From contig JACDOC010000002.1 of NCBI GenBank assembly GCA_017656295.1, positions 62,001 to 126,000 on the forward strand: a DNA stretch of 64,000 nt, in the 5' to 3' direction. Shown piece by piece: positions 44,822 through 58,618 of the stretch. The notes beneath the pieces are model-generated. The model searched no databases, had not been told where the DNA came from, and saw only the letters and a list, made by a program, of their open reading frames with translations. A program made the position numbers and the translations under genes. Position 1 is the first letter of the stretch. Each line of letters opens with the position of its first letter. The DNA comes from Bacillus sp. (in: firmicutes). Lineage in GTDB: Bacteria > Bacillota > Bacilli > Bacillales > JACDOC01.

Positions 44822-46147
44822 ATGAAACAAAAACGTGACGTAGCTTTAGATGTACAAGATGTACCTAAATTAAGCCAATGGTTTAGCCTGAGTATTCAGC
44901 ACTTGTTTGCGATGTTCGGGGCAACGATCCTTGTTCCTTTCCTTGTCGGTTTAAGCCCGGGTGTGGCTTTAATTTCAAGTGGTTTAGGAACGTTAGCGTA
45001 TTTACTGATAACAAGAGGTCAAATACCAGCTTATTTAGGATCATCGTTCGCCTTTATTGCTCCGATTATTTCGGCTAAAGCGATCGGGGGTCCAGAAGGG
45101 GCTATGGTTGGTAGCTTTTTAGCTGGACTTGTGTATGGGGTAGTTGCCCTACTGATTGCGAAGTTCGGTACGAAATGGTTAATGAAATTGTTACCACCGG
45201 TTGTTGTTGGACCAGTTATTATCGTCATCGGCCTTGGGCTTGCGGGAGTTGCCGTGAATATGGCGATGTATGAAAATCCAGGAGCCGAAGAACTAGTGTA
45301 TAGTACGAAACATTTTTTAGTCGCTTTATCCACTTTAGGAATTACCATCGGATGTGCGGTTTTTATGCGCGGGTTTTTCGGTCTTGTCCCTATTCTTGCC
45401 GGAATCGTTGGCGGTTATATCATCGCCTTCTTCGCCGGAATCGTTGACTTATCAGGTGTAAAAGCAGCGCCGCTTTTCGAAGTACCTGATTTTATCGTAC
45501 CATTTGTCACCTATACCCCAAGCTTCTCAAAAGAAATTGCCTTAATTATGATTCCTGTCGCATTAGTAACGCTTGCGGAGCATACAGGGGACCAAATGGT
45601 GTTAAGTAAAGTGGTAGGTCGTAACTTCATCAAAAAACCAGGCTTACACCGCTCCATATTAGGAGATGGCGTTGCAACGATGATCGCTTCACTCATCGGT
45701 GGACCGCCTAACACAACGTACGGAGAAAATATCGGAGTTTTAGCCATTACAAGAGTATTTAGTGTATTCGTCATTGCCGGAGCGGCTGTGTTAGCCATTA
45801 TCTTTGGGTTTATCGGAAAAATAACTGCATTAATTAGTTCTATCCCTTCAGCGGTTATGGGAGGAGTCTCTATTCTACTGTTCGGAATTATCGCATCGAG
45901 CGGGTTACGTATGCTGATTGATAATCAAGTGGATTTAGGGAAAAAGAGAAACTTAATCATCTCATCGGTCATTCTTGTCGTCGGAATCGGTGGTGCCTTT
46001 GTAAAAATAACAGATGAGTTATCCTTATCTGGTATGGCGCTTGCGGCCATCATCGGAATTCTTTTAAACCTTATTCTTCCTAATAAAGATTCAGTGTCGG
46101 AAGACGAACTGTTTGCTAAGGAATCTGAAAACAATCAAGTTGCATAA
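44822..46147 (+). CDS. pyrP: Uracil permease
   Basis: PyrP is a proton-linked uracil importer of the NCS2/UraA family. The 441-residue protein has 12-14 predicted membrane segments. Family marks are FSLSIQHLFAMFGATILVP near the N terminus, VTLAEHTGDQMVLSKVVG around 240, and GGPPNTTYGENIGVLAITR around 290, where conserved Glu residues take part in substrate binding. AAAAGGAGG precedes ATG 44822. It is flanked by attenuators 2 and 3, so its amount follows pyrimidine supply. Confidence 0.95.
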   Translation: MKQKRDVALDVQDVPKLSQWFSLSIQHLFAMFGATILVPFLVGLSPGVALISSGLGTLAYLLITRGQIPAYLGSSFAFIAPIISAKAIGGPEGAMVGSFLAGLVYGVVALLIAKFGTKWLMKLLPPVVVGPVIIVIGLGLAGVAVNMAMYENPGAEELVYSTKHFLVALSTLGITIGCAVFMRGFFGLVPILAGIVGGYIIAFFAGIVDLSGVKAAPLFEVPDFIVPFVTYTPSFSKEIALIMIPVALVTLAEHTGDQMVLSKVVGRNFIKKPGLHRSILGDGVATMIASLIGGPPNTTYGENIGVLAITRVFSVFVIAGAAVLAIIFGFIGKITALISSIPSAVMGGVSILLFGIIASSGLRMLIDNQVDLGKKRNLIISSVILVVGIGGAFVKITDELSLSGMALAAIIGILLNLILPNKDSVSEDELFAKESENNQVA

Positions 46148-46298
46148 GGAAGCACCTTTTAACTAAGTCCCGTGAGACTTATAAGGGTGTTGAGAGCGCA
46201 CCGTATGGGGGAAGTATACCTTCTTTCTGGATGGAGCGGTACAATAGGACGATCTTGTACACTTCAACACCCTAACGTTATGTTAGGGTGTTTTTTTT
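46148..46298 (+). promoter_or_regulatory. PyrR-dependent attenuator 3, between pyrP and pyrB
   Basis: The binding loop AGTCCCGTGAGACTT lies at 46166-46180. The terminator is AACACCCTAAC (46266-46276) pairing with GTTAGGGTGTT (46282-46292), then a run of T. AAGGGTGTTGA near the loop (46183-46193) pairs with TTCAACACCCT, which supplies the competing fold. Confidence 0.9.
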
Positions 46299-46333
46299 AC
46301 CAAAAACTTTTCAAGTGAAGAGGAGAGACAACG

Positions 46334-47215
46334 GTGAAACATCTTTTTACGATCCACGATGTATCAGGAGAAGAAGTGTTTGAATTCATTCGCCTCGCAC
46401 AATCATTTAAACAAGGAGATAGTTGGACGCCAACTTATCCAACGTTTGCTTTTAACCTTTTTTTTGAACCAAGCACGCGTACGAAATGTAGTTTCGAAAT
46501 GGCCCAACGAAAGCTCGGCTTACAAGTCATTCCGTTTGACGTGTTATCGTCGAGCGTACAAAAGGGAGAATCCTTGTATGATACGGTGAAAACATTAGAA
46601 TCCATCGGTGCAAACCTCATCGTCATCCGCCATCCTCAAGACGAATATTTTGCTGAATTAAAAGAAATCAACATTCCAATCATCAATGGAGGAGACGGTT
46701 GTGGTCATCACCCTACGCAATCGTTGCTTGATCTAATGACTATTTATGAGGAGTTCGGTACATTTGAAGCGATTAAAGTGGCCATTATCGGTGACATCAG
46801 ACATAGCCGCGTCGCCAGGTCCAATGCAACTATATTAAAAAAGCTAGGAAGCGAAGTAGCATTTGCCGGACCGGATGAATGGTTTTCAGATGATTATTTA
46901 CAAAATGGGATGTATCTAACAGTTGATGAAGCTACGGAATGGGCAGATGTGGTCATGTTGTTGCGGATTCAGCATGAACGGCATGTCAGTACGAGCCATT
47001 TAAAGGCGGCACAATATCACCAATTATACGGCCTAACAGAAGAGCGGGCAAAAAAGATGAAACCACAAAGTATTATTATGCATCCAGCCCCAGTTAACCG
47101 TAATGTCGAATTAGCTTCATCTCTAGTTGAGAGTGAACGCTCACGAATTTTTCAACAAATGACAAACGGTGTATTTATGCGTATGGCCATTATCAAATAT
47201 TTGTTGGATACATAG
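46334..47215 (+). CDS. pyrB: Aspartate carbamoyltransferase catalytic chain
   Basis: PyrB joins carbamoyl phosphate and aspartate, the first committed step to UMP. The protein is 293 residues. The carbamoyl phosphate motif FEPSTRTKCSFE lies at 44-55. HPTQSLLDLMTIYEEFG, GDIRHSRVARSN and MHPAPVNRNVE follow. The start is GTG 46334, after GAAGAGGAG. No pyrI-like regulatory chain is present, as in B. subtilis, so the enzyme is probably an unregulated trimer. Confidence 0.97.
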   Translation: MKHLFTIHDVSGEEVFEFIRLAQSFKQGDSWTPTYPTFAFNLFFEPSTRTKCSFEMAQRKLGLQVIPFDVLSSSVQKGESLYDTVKTLESIGANLIVIRHPQDEYFAELKEINIPIINGGDGCGHHPTQSLLDLMTIYEEFGTFEAIKVAIIGDIRHSRVARSNATILKKLGSEVAFAGPDEWFSDDYLQNGMYLTVDEATEWADVVMLLRIQHERHVSTSHLKAAQYHQLYGLTEERAKKMKPQSIIMHPAPVNRNVELASSLVESERSRIFQQMTNGVFMRMAIIKYLLDT

Positions 47216-47227
47216 GAGGGATCAAGG

Positions 47228-48514
47228 ATGAACGGAATGATTAAAAATGGGTATGTGCTGAATCCAAACGGAGAGATAGAACAAAAAGATATACAGTTTG
47301 AAAATGGACGAATAGTAAAAATTGGAGCTAAATTACCGGCAGCAGATAATGACGTATACGATGCGAAAGGAAAGCTTGTAGTACCAGGCCTAATCGATGT
47401 CCATGTTCATTTGCGCGAACCAGGTGGTGAAAAAAAAGAAACGATTGCGACAGGGACTCTGGCGGCAGCAAAAGGAGGTTTTACAACTGTTGCTGCCATG
47501 CCCAATACACGACCTGTCCCTGATACTCCTGAGCAAATGAAATGGTTAAAGGAGCGAATTGAAGAGACGGCGCATGTTCGCGTTCTCCCTTATGCTTCAA
47601 TTACCGTAAGGCAACTAGGGAAAGAACTAACGGATTTTGCAGGTTTAAAAGAAACAGGCGCGTTTGCTTTCACCGATGATGGGGTAGGGGTCCAATCAGC
47701 TGGAATGATGTACGAAGCGATGAAAAAAGCGGCTACGCTTGACATGCCGATTGTGGCCCATTGTGAAGACGAAACGTTGTTAAACGGTGGATTTGTTCAT
47801 GACGGAGAATTTGCAAAAAAGCATGGTGTACGAGGGATCCCAAGCGTAAGTGAAGCGGTGCATATTGCTCGAGATGTGCTTCTTGCGGAAGCGGCCGGCT
47901 GTCATTATCACGTCTGTCACATAAGTACGAAAGAGTCCGTTCGTGTGATAAGGGATGCCAAACGAGCTGGGATTAACGTAACGGCAGAAGTGACACCGCA
48001 TCACCTCCTTCTCCATGATGGAGATATTCCAACTCTTGATGGCAATTTTAAAATGAATCCTCCGTTACGAGGAAAAGAGGATCAACAAGCCTTGATTAAA
48101 GGATTGCTAGACGGAACGATTGACTTTATCGCAACCGATCACGCCCCGCATACGGAAGAAGAAAAAAACGAAGGCATGCGACTAGCACCATTCGGCATTG
48201 TCGGATTAGAAACGGCTTTTCCGCTTCTATATACGTATTTTGTCGAAAAAGGAGTTTGTACCTTAAAACAACTGGTCGATTGGTTCACGGTGAAACCAGC
48301 ACGAGTGTTCGGTCTTTCGTACGGAACGCTTCAAGTAGGAGCACCAGCGGACATTACGGTCATCGATTTAGAAAAAGAAAAAGAAATTGATCCACGTACA
48401 TTTGTATCGAAAGGAAAAAATACCCCATTTACAGGCTGGAAATGTAAAGGATGGCCCGTTGCTACCTTTGTAAATGGAAATATGGCTTGGCAAGAGGAGG
48501 AGATACAATCATGA
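47228..48514 (+). CDS. pyrC: Dihydroorotase
   Basis: PyrC closes carbamoyl aspartate to dihydroorotate. This 428-residue class I dihydroorotase shows the zinc site [10 protein letters not shown] (His59, His61). [21 protein letters not shown] and the catalytic Asp in [16 protein letters not shown] are also clear. The segment [18 protein letters not shown] is typical. ATG 47228 lies 12 bp after pyrB with RBS TAGGAGGG. Its stop overlaps the pyrAA start by 4 bp. Confidence 0.97.
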   Translation: MNGMIKNGYVLNPNGEIEQKDIQFENGRIVKIGAKLPAADNDVYDAKGKLVVPGLIDVHVHLREPGGEKKETIATGTLAAAKGGFTTVAAMPNTRPVPDTPEQMKWLKERIEETAHVRVLPYASITVRQLGKELTDFAGLKETGAFAFTDDGVGVQSAGMMYEAMKKAATLDMPIVAHCEDETLLNGGFVHDGEFAKKHGVRGIPSVSEAVHIARDVLLAEAAGCHYHVCHISTKESVRVIRDAKRAGINVTAEVTPHHLLLHDGDIPTLDGNFKMNPPLRGKEDQQALIKGLLDGTIDFIATDHAPHTEEEKNEGMRLAPFGIVGLETAFPLLYTYFVEKGVCTLKQLVDWFTVKPARVFGLSYGTLQVGAPADITVIDLEKEKEIDPRTFVSKGKNTPFTGWKCKGWPVATFVNGNMAWQEEEIQS

Positions 48515-49602
48515 AACGTCAACTCATTTTAGAAGATGGAACTTGCTTTGTTGGGGAAGGTTTCGGTTGTGAATCAGAAACGATTGGGGAAGTCGTTTTT
48601 AATACGAGTATGACGGGATATCAAGAAATTTTATCAGACCCATCCTATTGCGGACAAATTGTAACGTTAACATATCCTTTAATTGGTAATTATGGAATAA
48701 ACCGAGATGACTTTGAAACGATCCAACCATCCATCAAAGGATTTATCGTTCGTGAAGTTGCTTCATATCCATCCAATTGGCGTAGTGAACAAAGTATAGA
48801 TGATTATTTTAAAAAGCAAGGGATTACCGGATTAGCTGGTATCGATACGCGAAAATTGACCCGTTTGATTCGTAAGCACGGGACGCTAAAAGGAGCGATT
48901 TGTCCGCTAAATATCTCCAAAGATGAAGTTATCTCTCGTCTAAAATCGATTCAACTTCCCAGAGACCAAGTTAAACAAGTATCAACGAAGACACCGTATG
49001 CAAGCCCTGGCCGAGGTTGGCGTATCGTATTAGTCGACTTTGGGATGAAACACGGTATTTTAAGGGAGTTAAACAATCGCGATTGTTATGTCATCGTCGT
49101 ACCATACAACACGACAGCGGAAGAAATCCTTCGCTTACGTCCGGACGGCGTTATGTTATCCAATGGCCCAGGAGACCCGAAAGATGTTCCAGAAGCGATT
49201 CAGATGATTCAAAGAATTTTAGGAAAAGTGCCGCTTTTCGGTATTTGCCTTGGTCACCAACTGTTCGCATTAGCGAATGGAGCGGACACGTACAAAATGA
49301 AATTCGGGCACCGCGGGGGAAATCAGCCGGTCAAAGACTTACGAACAGGCAAAGTAGCGATAACTAGTCAAAACCATGGATATGCCGTTAATCCTAAATC
49401 CATAGCGAATACACGCTTAACAGTCACGCACATTGCCTTGAATGATGAAACGATCGAAGGACTTGCTCACCTTGATTATCCAGCGTTTACGGTGCAATAT
49501 CACCCGGAAGCCTCACCAGGTCCACAAGATGCGAACGGTTTATTTGATCAATTTTTACAAATGATTGCGTCACAACATAGAAAGGAGAATTTACATGCCT
49601 AA
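48511..49602 (+). CDS. pyrAA: Carbamoyl-phosphate synthase, small (glutaminase) subunit, pyrimidine-specific
   Basis: This subunit hydrolyses glutamine and passes ammonia to PyrAB. The 363-residue protein has the N-terminal CPS small-chain domain ([17 protein letters not shown]) and a class I glutaminase: SNGPGDP, the catalytic Cys in FGICLGHQL, and the His/Glu pair in [14 protein letters not shown] 48511 follows GAGGAGGAG; a longer frame upstream lies within pyrC. The position in the pyr operon marks it as the pyrimidine rather than arginine paralogue. Confidence 0.96.
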   Translation: MKRQLILEDGTCFVGEGFGCESETIGEVVFNTSMTGYQEILSDPSYCGQIVTLTYPLIGNYGINRDDFETIQPSIKGFIVREVASYPSNWRSEQSIDDYFKKQGITGLAGIDTRKLTRLIRKHGTLKGAICPLNISKDEVISRLKSIQLPRDQVKQVSTKTPYASPGRGWRIVLVDFGMKHGILRELNNRDCYVIVVPYNTTAEEILRLRPDGVMLSNGPGDPKDVPEAIQMIQRILGKVPLFGICLGHQLFALANGADTYKMKFGHRGGNQPVKDLRTGKVAITSQNHGYAVNPKSIANTRLTVTHIALNDETIEGLAHLDYPAFTVQYHPEASPGPQDANGLFDQFLQMIASQHRKENLHA

Positions 49603-52600
49603 ACGGACGGACATTAACAGCATTCTCGTCATCGGATCCGGACCAATCGTCATTGGTCAAGCGGCTGAGTTTGATTATGCCGGTACACAAGCATGCTTAG
49701 CCTTAAAAGAAGAAGGATATCGAGTAATCCTCGTCAACTCTAACCCAGCAACGATTATGACGGATACGGAAATTGCCGATGTGGTCTATATTGAACCCTT
49801 AACGGTCTCATTTGTTAGTCGAATTATCCGCAAAGAGCGCCCAGATGCCATCTTACCAACACTAGGGGGACAAACGGGATTAAACTTAGCGGTCCAATTA
49901 GCCCAATCAGGCGTGCTTGATGAGTGTGGTGTCGAAATACTTGGAACGAATTTATCGGCTATTGAACGAGCAGAAGACCGCGATCAGTTCCGACAATTAA
50001 TGAACGAATTAAGAGAACCGATTCCTGAGAGTACCATTGTTCATACATTAATAGAAGCGTATCAATTTGTAGAAAAAGTGGGTTACCCGATTATCGTTCG
50101 TCCTGCGTTTACGCTTGGAGGAACAGGTGGCGGTATATGTGAAAATGAAGAAGATTTAGTTCGTATCGTATCATCCGGTCTTAAAAATAGTCCGGTAGGC
50201 CAATGTCTTTTGGAAAAAAGTATTGCTGGCTATAAAGAAATTGAATACGAAGTGATGCGTGACGGAAATGACAATGCCATTGTCGTTTGTAACATGGAAA
50301 ATATCGATCCGGTCGGCATTCATACGGGTGACTCGATAGTCGTTGCACCTAGTCAAACGCTGAGCGACCGCGAATATCATATGTTACGCGATACATCGCT
50401 AAAAATTATTCGTGCCCTTGGAATCGAAGGGGGCTGTAATGTTCAGTTAGCGTTAGACCCACACAGCTTCCAATATTACGTCATTGAAGTAAACCCGCGG
50501 GTCAGCCGCTCATCGGCACTAGCGTCCAAAGCAACCGGTTATCCGATTGCCAAGTTAGCTGCGAAAATTGCAGTTGGGATGACACTTGATGAAATCATCA
50601 ACCCGGTCACTGGAAAAACATATGCATGCTTTGAACCAGCGTTAGATTATGTAGTAACCAAGATTCCACGCTGGCCATTCGATAAGTTTGAATCGGCCAA
50701 CCGTCGTTTAGGTACGCAAATGAAAGCAACTGGTGAAGTAATGGCCATCGGACGAACCTTTGAAGAATCGCTATTAAAAGCGGTCCGCTCCTTAGAAAAT
50801 AACGTGTATCACTTAGAATTAAAAAATGCCGAGGCCATTGATCATCAAACGGTCGAAAAACGAATTAGAAAAGCGGGAGATGAACGACTGTTCTATATCG
50901 CTGAGGCCCTGCGCCGAAACATTTCAGTTGAAACGCTTCATGAATGGAGTCAAATTGATCGCTTTTTCCTTAAAAAAATAGAAAACATCATTCGTTTTGA
51001 AAAAGAAATAAAAGACCATCCGTTTCAGGTAGAGATTGCTCGAAAAGCGAAGCAATTTGGATTTTCCGATACCATTATCAGTAAATTGTGGGGAGTATCT
51101 GAAGAAGATGTGTACAGATGGCGTAAAGAACAAGGAATTGTGCCAACATACAAGATGGTTGACACATGTGCAGCGGAATTTGAATCGGAAACGCCGTATT
51201 TCTATGGAACGTATGAAGAGGAAAATGAATCGGTGGTTACAAATCGAAAAAGCGTCGTCGTCCTCGGTTCTGGTCCGATTCGAATTGGGCAAGGTATCGA
51301 ATTTGACTATGCGACCGTACATTCTGTTTGGGCCATTAAAGAAGCTGGATATGAAGCAATCATTATCAATAACAATCCGGAAACCGTTTCAACCGACTTT
51401 AGTGTATCGGACAAATTATATTTCGAACCACTGACCATTGAAGATGTGATGAACATTATTGATTTAGAGCAACCAGAAGGGGTAATTGTTCAATTTGGTG
51501 GTCAAACGGCTATAAATTTAGCGGATAAGTTAGTGAAACGAGGCGTAAAGCTTCTAGGGACCACGTTAGAAGGCTTAGACCTGGCAGAAGACCGAGACAA
51601 GTTTGAACAAACGCTACAAGAATTACGGATTCCACAGCCTGAAGGAAGTACCGCATATTCCATTGAAGAGGCCGTCACCATCGCTAAACGAATCGGTTAT
51701 CCTGTCCTCGTCCGTCCATCTTACGTATTGGGTGGCAGAGCGATGGAAATCGTCTACCATGAACAAGAGCTTTTACACTATATGGAGCATGCGGTAAAAG
51801 TGAACCCAGAACATCCGGTACTTATCGACCGTTATTTAACAGGAAAAGAAATTGAAGTCGACGCGATTTCTGATGGCAATGATGTATTCATTCCAGGAAT
51901 TATGGAGCACATCGAACGAGCTGGGGTTCACTCAGGAGATTCGATTGCGGTCTATCCTCCACAAACGTTAACGCCTATTCAAAAAGAAAAAATCATTCAA
52001 TATACGAAAAAAATTGCCCAAGGCTTAAACATTATCGGTCTATTAAATATTCAGTATGTCGTATCCAACGGGGAGGTCTATGTTTTAGAAGTCAATCCGC
52101 GTTCAAGTCGCACAGTACCGTTTTTAAGTAAAGTGACTAACATCCCAATGGCCAATATCGCCACCAAGGTCATTCTCGGCTATCGTCTATCCGATCTTGG
52201 ATATGTTGCCGGTCTTGTTGAAGAACAGCCAGGTGTTTATGTAAAAGTACCGGTCTTTTCATTCGCCAAACTACAAGACGTAGATATTACGCTAGGTCCA
52301 GAAATGAAATCAACCGGGGAAGTTATGGGGAAAGACGTGACGTTAGAAAAAGCCTTATACAAAGGATTGATTGCCTCTGGTATGAACGTTCAAGAATACG
52401 GGTCCGTCTTGTTAACTGTGGCAGATAAAGATAAAGAAGAAGCAGTTACGATTGCTAGACGTTTTGCCAATATTGGCTACAAGCTTCTCGCTACCGAAGG
52501 AACCGCGTCATACTTAGAGCAAGCGGGCATTCCGGTGGAAAAAGTGAGAAAGATCGGAGCGGACGGACCAAACCTTTTAGATGTGATCCGCAAAGGAGAT

Positions 52601-52800
52601 GCGCAACTCGTCATTAATACATTAACAAAAGGAAAACAACCGGAACGAGATGGCTTCCGCATTCGTCGGGCATCCGTAGAAAATGGTATTCCGTGCTTGA
52701 CTTCCTTAGATACCGCTGAAGCGATCTTAACGGTGTTAGAGTCGATGACCTTTTCAAGTGACCCCATGCCATCTTTTACAAAAGTAAGTGAGGTAATCGT

Positions 52801-52804
<4 letters not shown>
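49595..52804 (+). CDS. pyrAB: Carbamoyl-phosphate synthase, large subunit, pyrimidine-specific
   Basis: PyrAB makes carbamoyl phosphate from bicarbonate, ammonia and two ATP. The 1069-residue protein has two homologous ATP-grasp halves, beginning [21 protein letters not shown] (about 10) and [19 protein letters not shown] (about 556). The C-terminal MGS-like allosteric domain (from about 935) contains [22 protein letters not shown] inhibition and PRPP activation are known for Bacillus enzymes of this type. ATG 49595 follows AGAAAGGAG and overlaps pyrAA by 8 bp. Confidence 0.97.
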
Positions 52805-55197
<2,393 letters not shown>

Positions 55198-55201
<4 letters not shown>

Positions 55202-55821
55202 AAAAGTGGATTGTCGAACAATTATTAGAAATCGGAGCGGTATTTTTACAACCAAAAAATCCTTTCACATGGTCATCTGGTATTCGTTCCCCAATTTATT
55301 GTGATAATCGGTTAACGTTATCATACCCGGTACTACGAAAAACCATTGCCGAAGAGTTAGTCGGTCTCATTAAAGAAAAATTTTCAGATGTTGAGGTTAT
55401 TGCAGGAACAGCCACAGCCGGTATTCCGCACGCAACGTTAGTGAGTGACCGCCTTGAGCTTCCACTTGTCTATGTAAGGTCCAAACCAAAGGACCACGGA
55501 AAAGGAAATCAAATTGAAGGACGGGTGCAAAAAGGTCAAAAAGTAGTAGTTATTGAAGATTTAATTTCCACTGGAGGTAGTGCACTAAAAGCGGCTCAAG
55601 CATTACAACAAGCAGGCGCACAAGTAGCTGGAATTGTATCGATTTTTACATATGAGTTAAAAATCGGTCGACAGCAAATGGAAGAAGCAGGATTCCCGGT
55701 GTATAGTCTCGTGACCTTTTCAACTTTACTTGAAACGGCAATAGAAAAAGGGGTGATTCACGAACAAGATGTTGATACGATTCAAGAGTGGCAAAACGAC
55801 CCGCAAAACTGGGATCAATAA
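55198..55821 (+). CDS. pyrE: Orotate phosphoribosyltransferase
   Basis: PyrE adds ribose phosphate from PRPP to orotate, making OMP. The 207-residue protein shows [17 protein letters not shown] near the N terminus. The PRPP motif [21 protein letters not shown] lies around 118-138, and the flexible loop is [20 protein letters not shown] 55198 follows GGGAGGGG; an ATG six codons upstream is inside that site. It ends the operon at a strong terminator. In B. subtilis the cysH genes follow further on; none are seen here. Confidence 0.96.
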
Positions 55822-55828
55822 TGAATGA

Positions 55829-55856
55829 AGAGCTGACAATGGTCGGCTCTTTTTTG
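55829..55856 (+). terminator. Intrinsic terminator of the pyr operon
   Basis: AGAGCTGAC (55829-55837) pairs with GTCGGCTCT (55842-55850) with one G-T pair, followed by six T. Confidence 0.9.
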
Positions 55857-56009
55857 TTGAGAACATAAGTTTTTACAAGAGTCGATAGAAAAAATACGAT
55901 TAGTTATTAAAACAGACATCACATATTGGAAAAAGTTCATGCTTTTATTATGGAGGAAATGGGAGAAAATAATCGGCGTATAAGATTAAAATGAAGGAGT
56001 GTAGGCAAG

Positions 56010-56624
56010 GTGAAAAAATTAATATTTATCATTGGGCTTTTCATCTGTCTTTTGCCAACGCAAACGGCATTTGGACAAGGGACGATTACCCATACTGTTG
56101 TTCCTGGCGATACAATGTGGAAATTAGCAGTAAAATATCAAGTGGGTTTAACAGAAATTATTGAGGCAAACCCACAAATTAAAAATCCTGACTTAATTTA
56201 TCCTGGGCAAAAATTAAACATACCGACTTATGATGCGATTAAAAAAATCGAACACGAAGTCATTCAGTTAACGAATCAAGAACGTGCCAAATACGGGTTA
56301 CCCCCATTAAAACCGTATTGGGAGTTATCAAGGGTCGCTCGCTTTAAATCCATGGATATGCGAGATCGTGGGTATTTTTCTCATAATTCACCAACATACG
56401 GTTCTCCGTTTACGATGATTAAAAACTTCGGTATTTCCTATAGTGCCGCAGGAGAAAATATTGCCGCAGGTCAACGGACACCACAAGAGGTCGTTCGATC
56501 GTGGATGAACAGCCAAGGCCATCGCCAAAACATTTTAAGTCAAAACTATACGCATATCGGAGTTGGGTATGCAAAAGGTGGCGCATACGGTTATTACTGG
56601 ACACAAATGTTTATTAGACGATAA
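56010..56624 (+). CDS. Secreted LysM plus CAP (SCP/PR1) domain protein
   Basis: This is a 204-residue exported protein. It has a signal peptide (about 1-22, cleavage near AFG-QG) and one LysM wall-binding domain (about 26-72: THTVVPGDTMWKLAVKYQVG, LIYPGQKLNIP), which is close to the LysM type of sporulation proteins. A CAP domain follows (about 80-204) with YFSHNSP, AGENIAAG and GHRQNIL, the residues that form the family's His/Glu cavity. It resembles B. subtilis YkwD-type proteins; a spore-envelope role is possible but not shown. The start is GTG 56010, after GAAGGAG. It stands alone between pyrE and rqcH; B. subtilis has other genes in this place. Confidence 0.85.
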   Translation: MKKLIFIIGLFICLLPTQTAFGQGTITHTVVPGDTMWKLAVKYQVGLTEIIEANPQIKNPDLIYPGQKLNIPTYDAIKKIEHEVIQLTNQERAKYGLPPLKPYWELSRVARFKSMDMRDRGYFSHNSPTYGSPFTMIKNFGISYSAAGENIAAGQRTPQEVVRSWMNSQGHRQNILSQNYTHIGVGYAKGGAYGYYWTQMFIRR

Positions 56625-56636
56625 TTTCATGAGAAA

Positions 56637-56676
56637 AAAGGCTCTATAATTTCACCAAAGTGGAGCCTTTATTTTT
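56637..56676 (+). terminator. Intrinsic terminator after the LysM-CAP gene
   Basis: AAAGGCTC (56637-56644) pairs with GAGCCTTT (56663-56670) around an 18-nt loop, followed by ATTTTT. Confidence 0.75.
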
Positions 56677-56718
56677 ACGAAATTCAGTTGTATGAACCTT
56701 CCAACTGAAAAGTGTGAC

Positions 56719-56746
56719 AAAAAAAGGGCCTGCATCAAGCTGGCCC
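56719..56746 (-). terminator. Intrinsic terminator after rqcH (minus strand)
   Basis: On the minus strand GGGCCAGC pairs with GCAGGCCC (plus 56726-56733 and 56739-56746; the A-A mismatch is internal), followed by a run of T. It overlaps the stop codon. Confidence 0.85.
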
Positions 56747-58455
56747 TATTTTATCTTTTTCAATTGTAGCACTTTTTCTTTTGAAGGAGTAACATACACG
56801 GTTTGCTGATGATCATAAATAACAAACCCAGGTTTTGCGCCACTTGGCTTTTTCACATATCGTACTTTTGTAAAATCAACCGGAACTGAGCTGGATTCGC
56901 GGCCTTTACTAAAGTAAGCCGCAATCATGGCTGCTTCAATAATCGTCTCCTCCGATGGTTCCGTACTGCGAATAACAACATGTGAACCTGGGATATCTTT
57001 TGTATGTAACCAAATTTCATCTTTTTTAGCTACTTTGTTGGTCAAGTAATCATTTTGTTTGTTATTTTTTCCAACTAAAATTTCCGTTCCGTCTGACGCT
57101 TCGTACACTTCTAAAACAGGTTGGTGTTTTTGCTTTTTCACCGTTTTTGTTTGTTTGGGGCGTAAATAGCCTTCTTCTACGAGCTCCTCGCGAATTTCTT
57201 CAATATCTTTTGGTGATGCGGTTTCAATTTGTTGTAACAGGCGATCGAAATAAGCGACTTCGTTTTCGGCTCGTTCAATTTGCTCGGTTACTACTTTTAT
57301 CGCGTTACGTGCTTTTTGGTACTTGGAAAAATACCGTTGAGCATTTTCTGCCGGTGTTTTTTGCGGGTCAAGTGGAATCGTGACTGTTGAGCCATTTTCA
57401 TCATAATAATTCACGACTTCAATTTCGGTCATTCCTTTTTGAATGGCGTAAATATTAGCCGTTAACAATTCACCGTATAACTGATATTTGTTTGCTTGTT
57501 GGGCATCTACTAACGTTTGCTTCAACTTTTCGATTTTAGCTTCATTTTTTTCTTTTTCTTTTTTAATAAACCGTTCCAAATCATGGGCCTGTTGCTTTAC
57601 CCGGTCCCGTTCGGCTTTTCCAAAATAAAACGCATCAAGCATTTCGCTCAATGTGGAAAACGAACGAGTTTCCCCTTGAATATGTTCTAACGGAAATAAA
57701 TAGAACGATTCTTTTTGACCGTACATAATACTCGGTTCGTACTCGTGATGACGGATTCGCTCCATCATTGGTAAAAAGGCTTTTGGTACGGTTGAGCGGT
57801 TTGGTAACTTCGCTTGCCACAAAATTTCTTTTGCTAATAACGGGGAAACACCTGCAAATGCTTGGACGATTTGTTTGTCTACTTTTCCGCTATTAAAGTC
57901 AAGCGCTTGTAATACATCATCTTCCCGAGCATTTAATGGATTTCGTTTATCTTGACTTGGCGGAAAAATATATGTTTGCCCTGGTAATACGGCACGGTAG
58001 CGATTGACAGCATAGGAGATATGTTTAATGCTATCTAAAATCATTTGTTTTTCTTCATCGACTAAAATTATGTTGCTATGCCGTCCCATCACTTCAATAA
58101 TAAGTTGCTTCTTTGTGACATCACCTATTTCATTTCGACCTTTCACACGAATTATTATCATGCGGTCTAATTCATGTTGTGAAATTTCTTCAATAATACC
58201 TCCTTCTAAATGTTTACGTAAAAGCATGCAGAACATCGGAGGTTCTGGTGGATTTTCATAGGTCTCCTTCGTCAATTGCACCCGTGCATAAGATGGATGG
58301 GCAGAAAGTAATAGACGATAGTTCTGCCCTTTGGAACGAACAAGTAACACAATTTCTTGCTTATATGGTTGATGAATTTTATTAATACGTCCGCCGACAA
58401 GCGTTTCGGCAAGTTCGTGACACATCGCTCGCGTAAACAGTCCATCAAAAGACAT
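56746..58455 (-). CDS. rqcH: Ribosome quality-control protein RqcH (Rqc2/NEMF homologue, YloA)
   Basis: RqcH binds stalled 50S subunits and directs addition of C-terminal alanine tails to trapped chains. The 569-residue protein has the NFACT-N domain, with Asp97-Arg98 in HELDRMI; the same residues and numbers are required for tailing in B. subtilis. A helix-hairpin and coiled-coil middle (about 285-420) follows. The NFACT-R domain holds [16 protein letters not shown]. The older annotation as fibronectin-binding protein FbpA is a secondary activity. It is the only gene in the right half on the minus strand. YlmH, its partner, is encoded at 37231-38004. Confidence 0.95.
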   Translation of the reverse strand: MSFDGLFTRAMCHELAETLVGGRINKIHQPYKQEIVLLVRSKGQNYRLLLSAHPSYARVQLTKETYENPPEPPMFCMLLRKHLEGGIIEEISQHELDRMIIIRVKGRNEIGDVTKKQLIIEVMGRHSNIILVDEEKQMILDSIKHISYAVNRYRAVLPGQTYIFPPSQDKRNPLNAREDDVLQALDFNSGKVDKQIVQAFAGVSPLLAKEILWQAKLPNRSTVPKAFLPMMERIRHHEYEPSIMYGQKESFYLFPLEHIQGETRSFSTLSEMLDAFYFGKAERDRVKQQAHDLERFIKKEKEKNEAKIEKLKQTLVDAQQANKYQLYGELLTANIYAIQKGMTEIEVVNYYDENGSTVTIPLDPQKTPAENAQRYFSKYQKARNAIKVVTEQIERAENEVAYFDRLLQQIETASPKDIEEIREELVEEGYLRPKQTKTVKKQKHQPVLEVYEASDGTEILVGKNNKQNDYLTNKVAKKDEIWLHTKDIPGSHVVIRSTEPSEETIIEAAMIAAYFSKGRESSSVPVDFTKVRYVKKPSGAKPGFVIYDHQQTVYVTPSKEKVLQLKKIK

Positions 58456-58533
58456 GATGAAACACCCTTTACTTTAAAAATATTTTCCAACTTCCATGAA
58501 TAGAAAGGAAGGTGCCTTTCACAGAATGAATAA

Positions 58534-58562
58534 ATTATAACATTTTTTTGGACGAGTCTGAA
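58534..58562 (-). promoter_or_regulatory. Sigma-A promoter of rqcH (minus strand)
   Basis: On the minus strand TTCAGA (-35, 58557-58562), 17 bp, and a perfect TATAAT (58534-58539) preceded by TGT (extended -10). Confidence 0.65.
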
Positions 58563-58618
58563 TAAGCTTCCTATGAGTATGGATTTTAGGACGGGAAGAG
58601 GGAGAGTGAATCGTTCAG

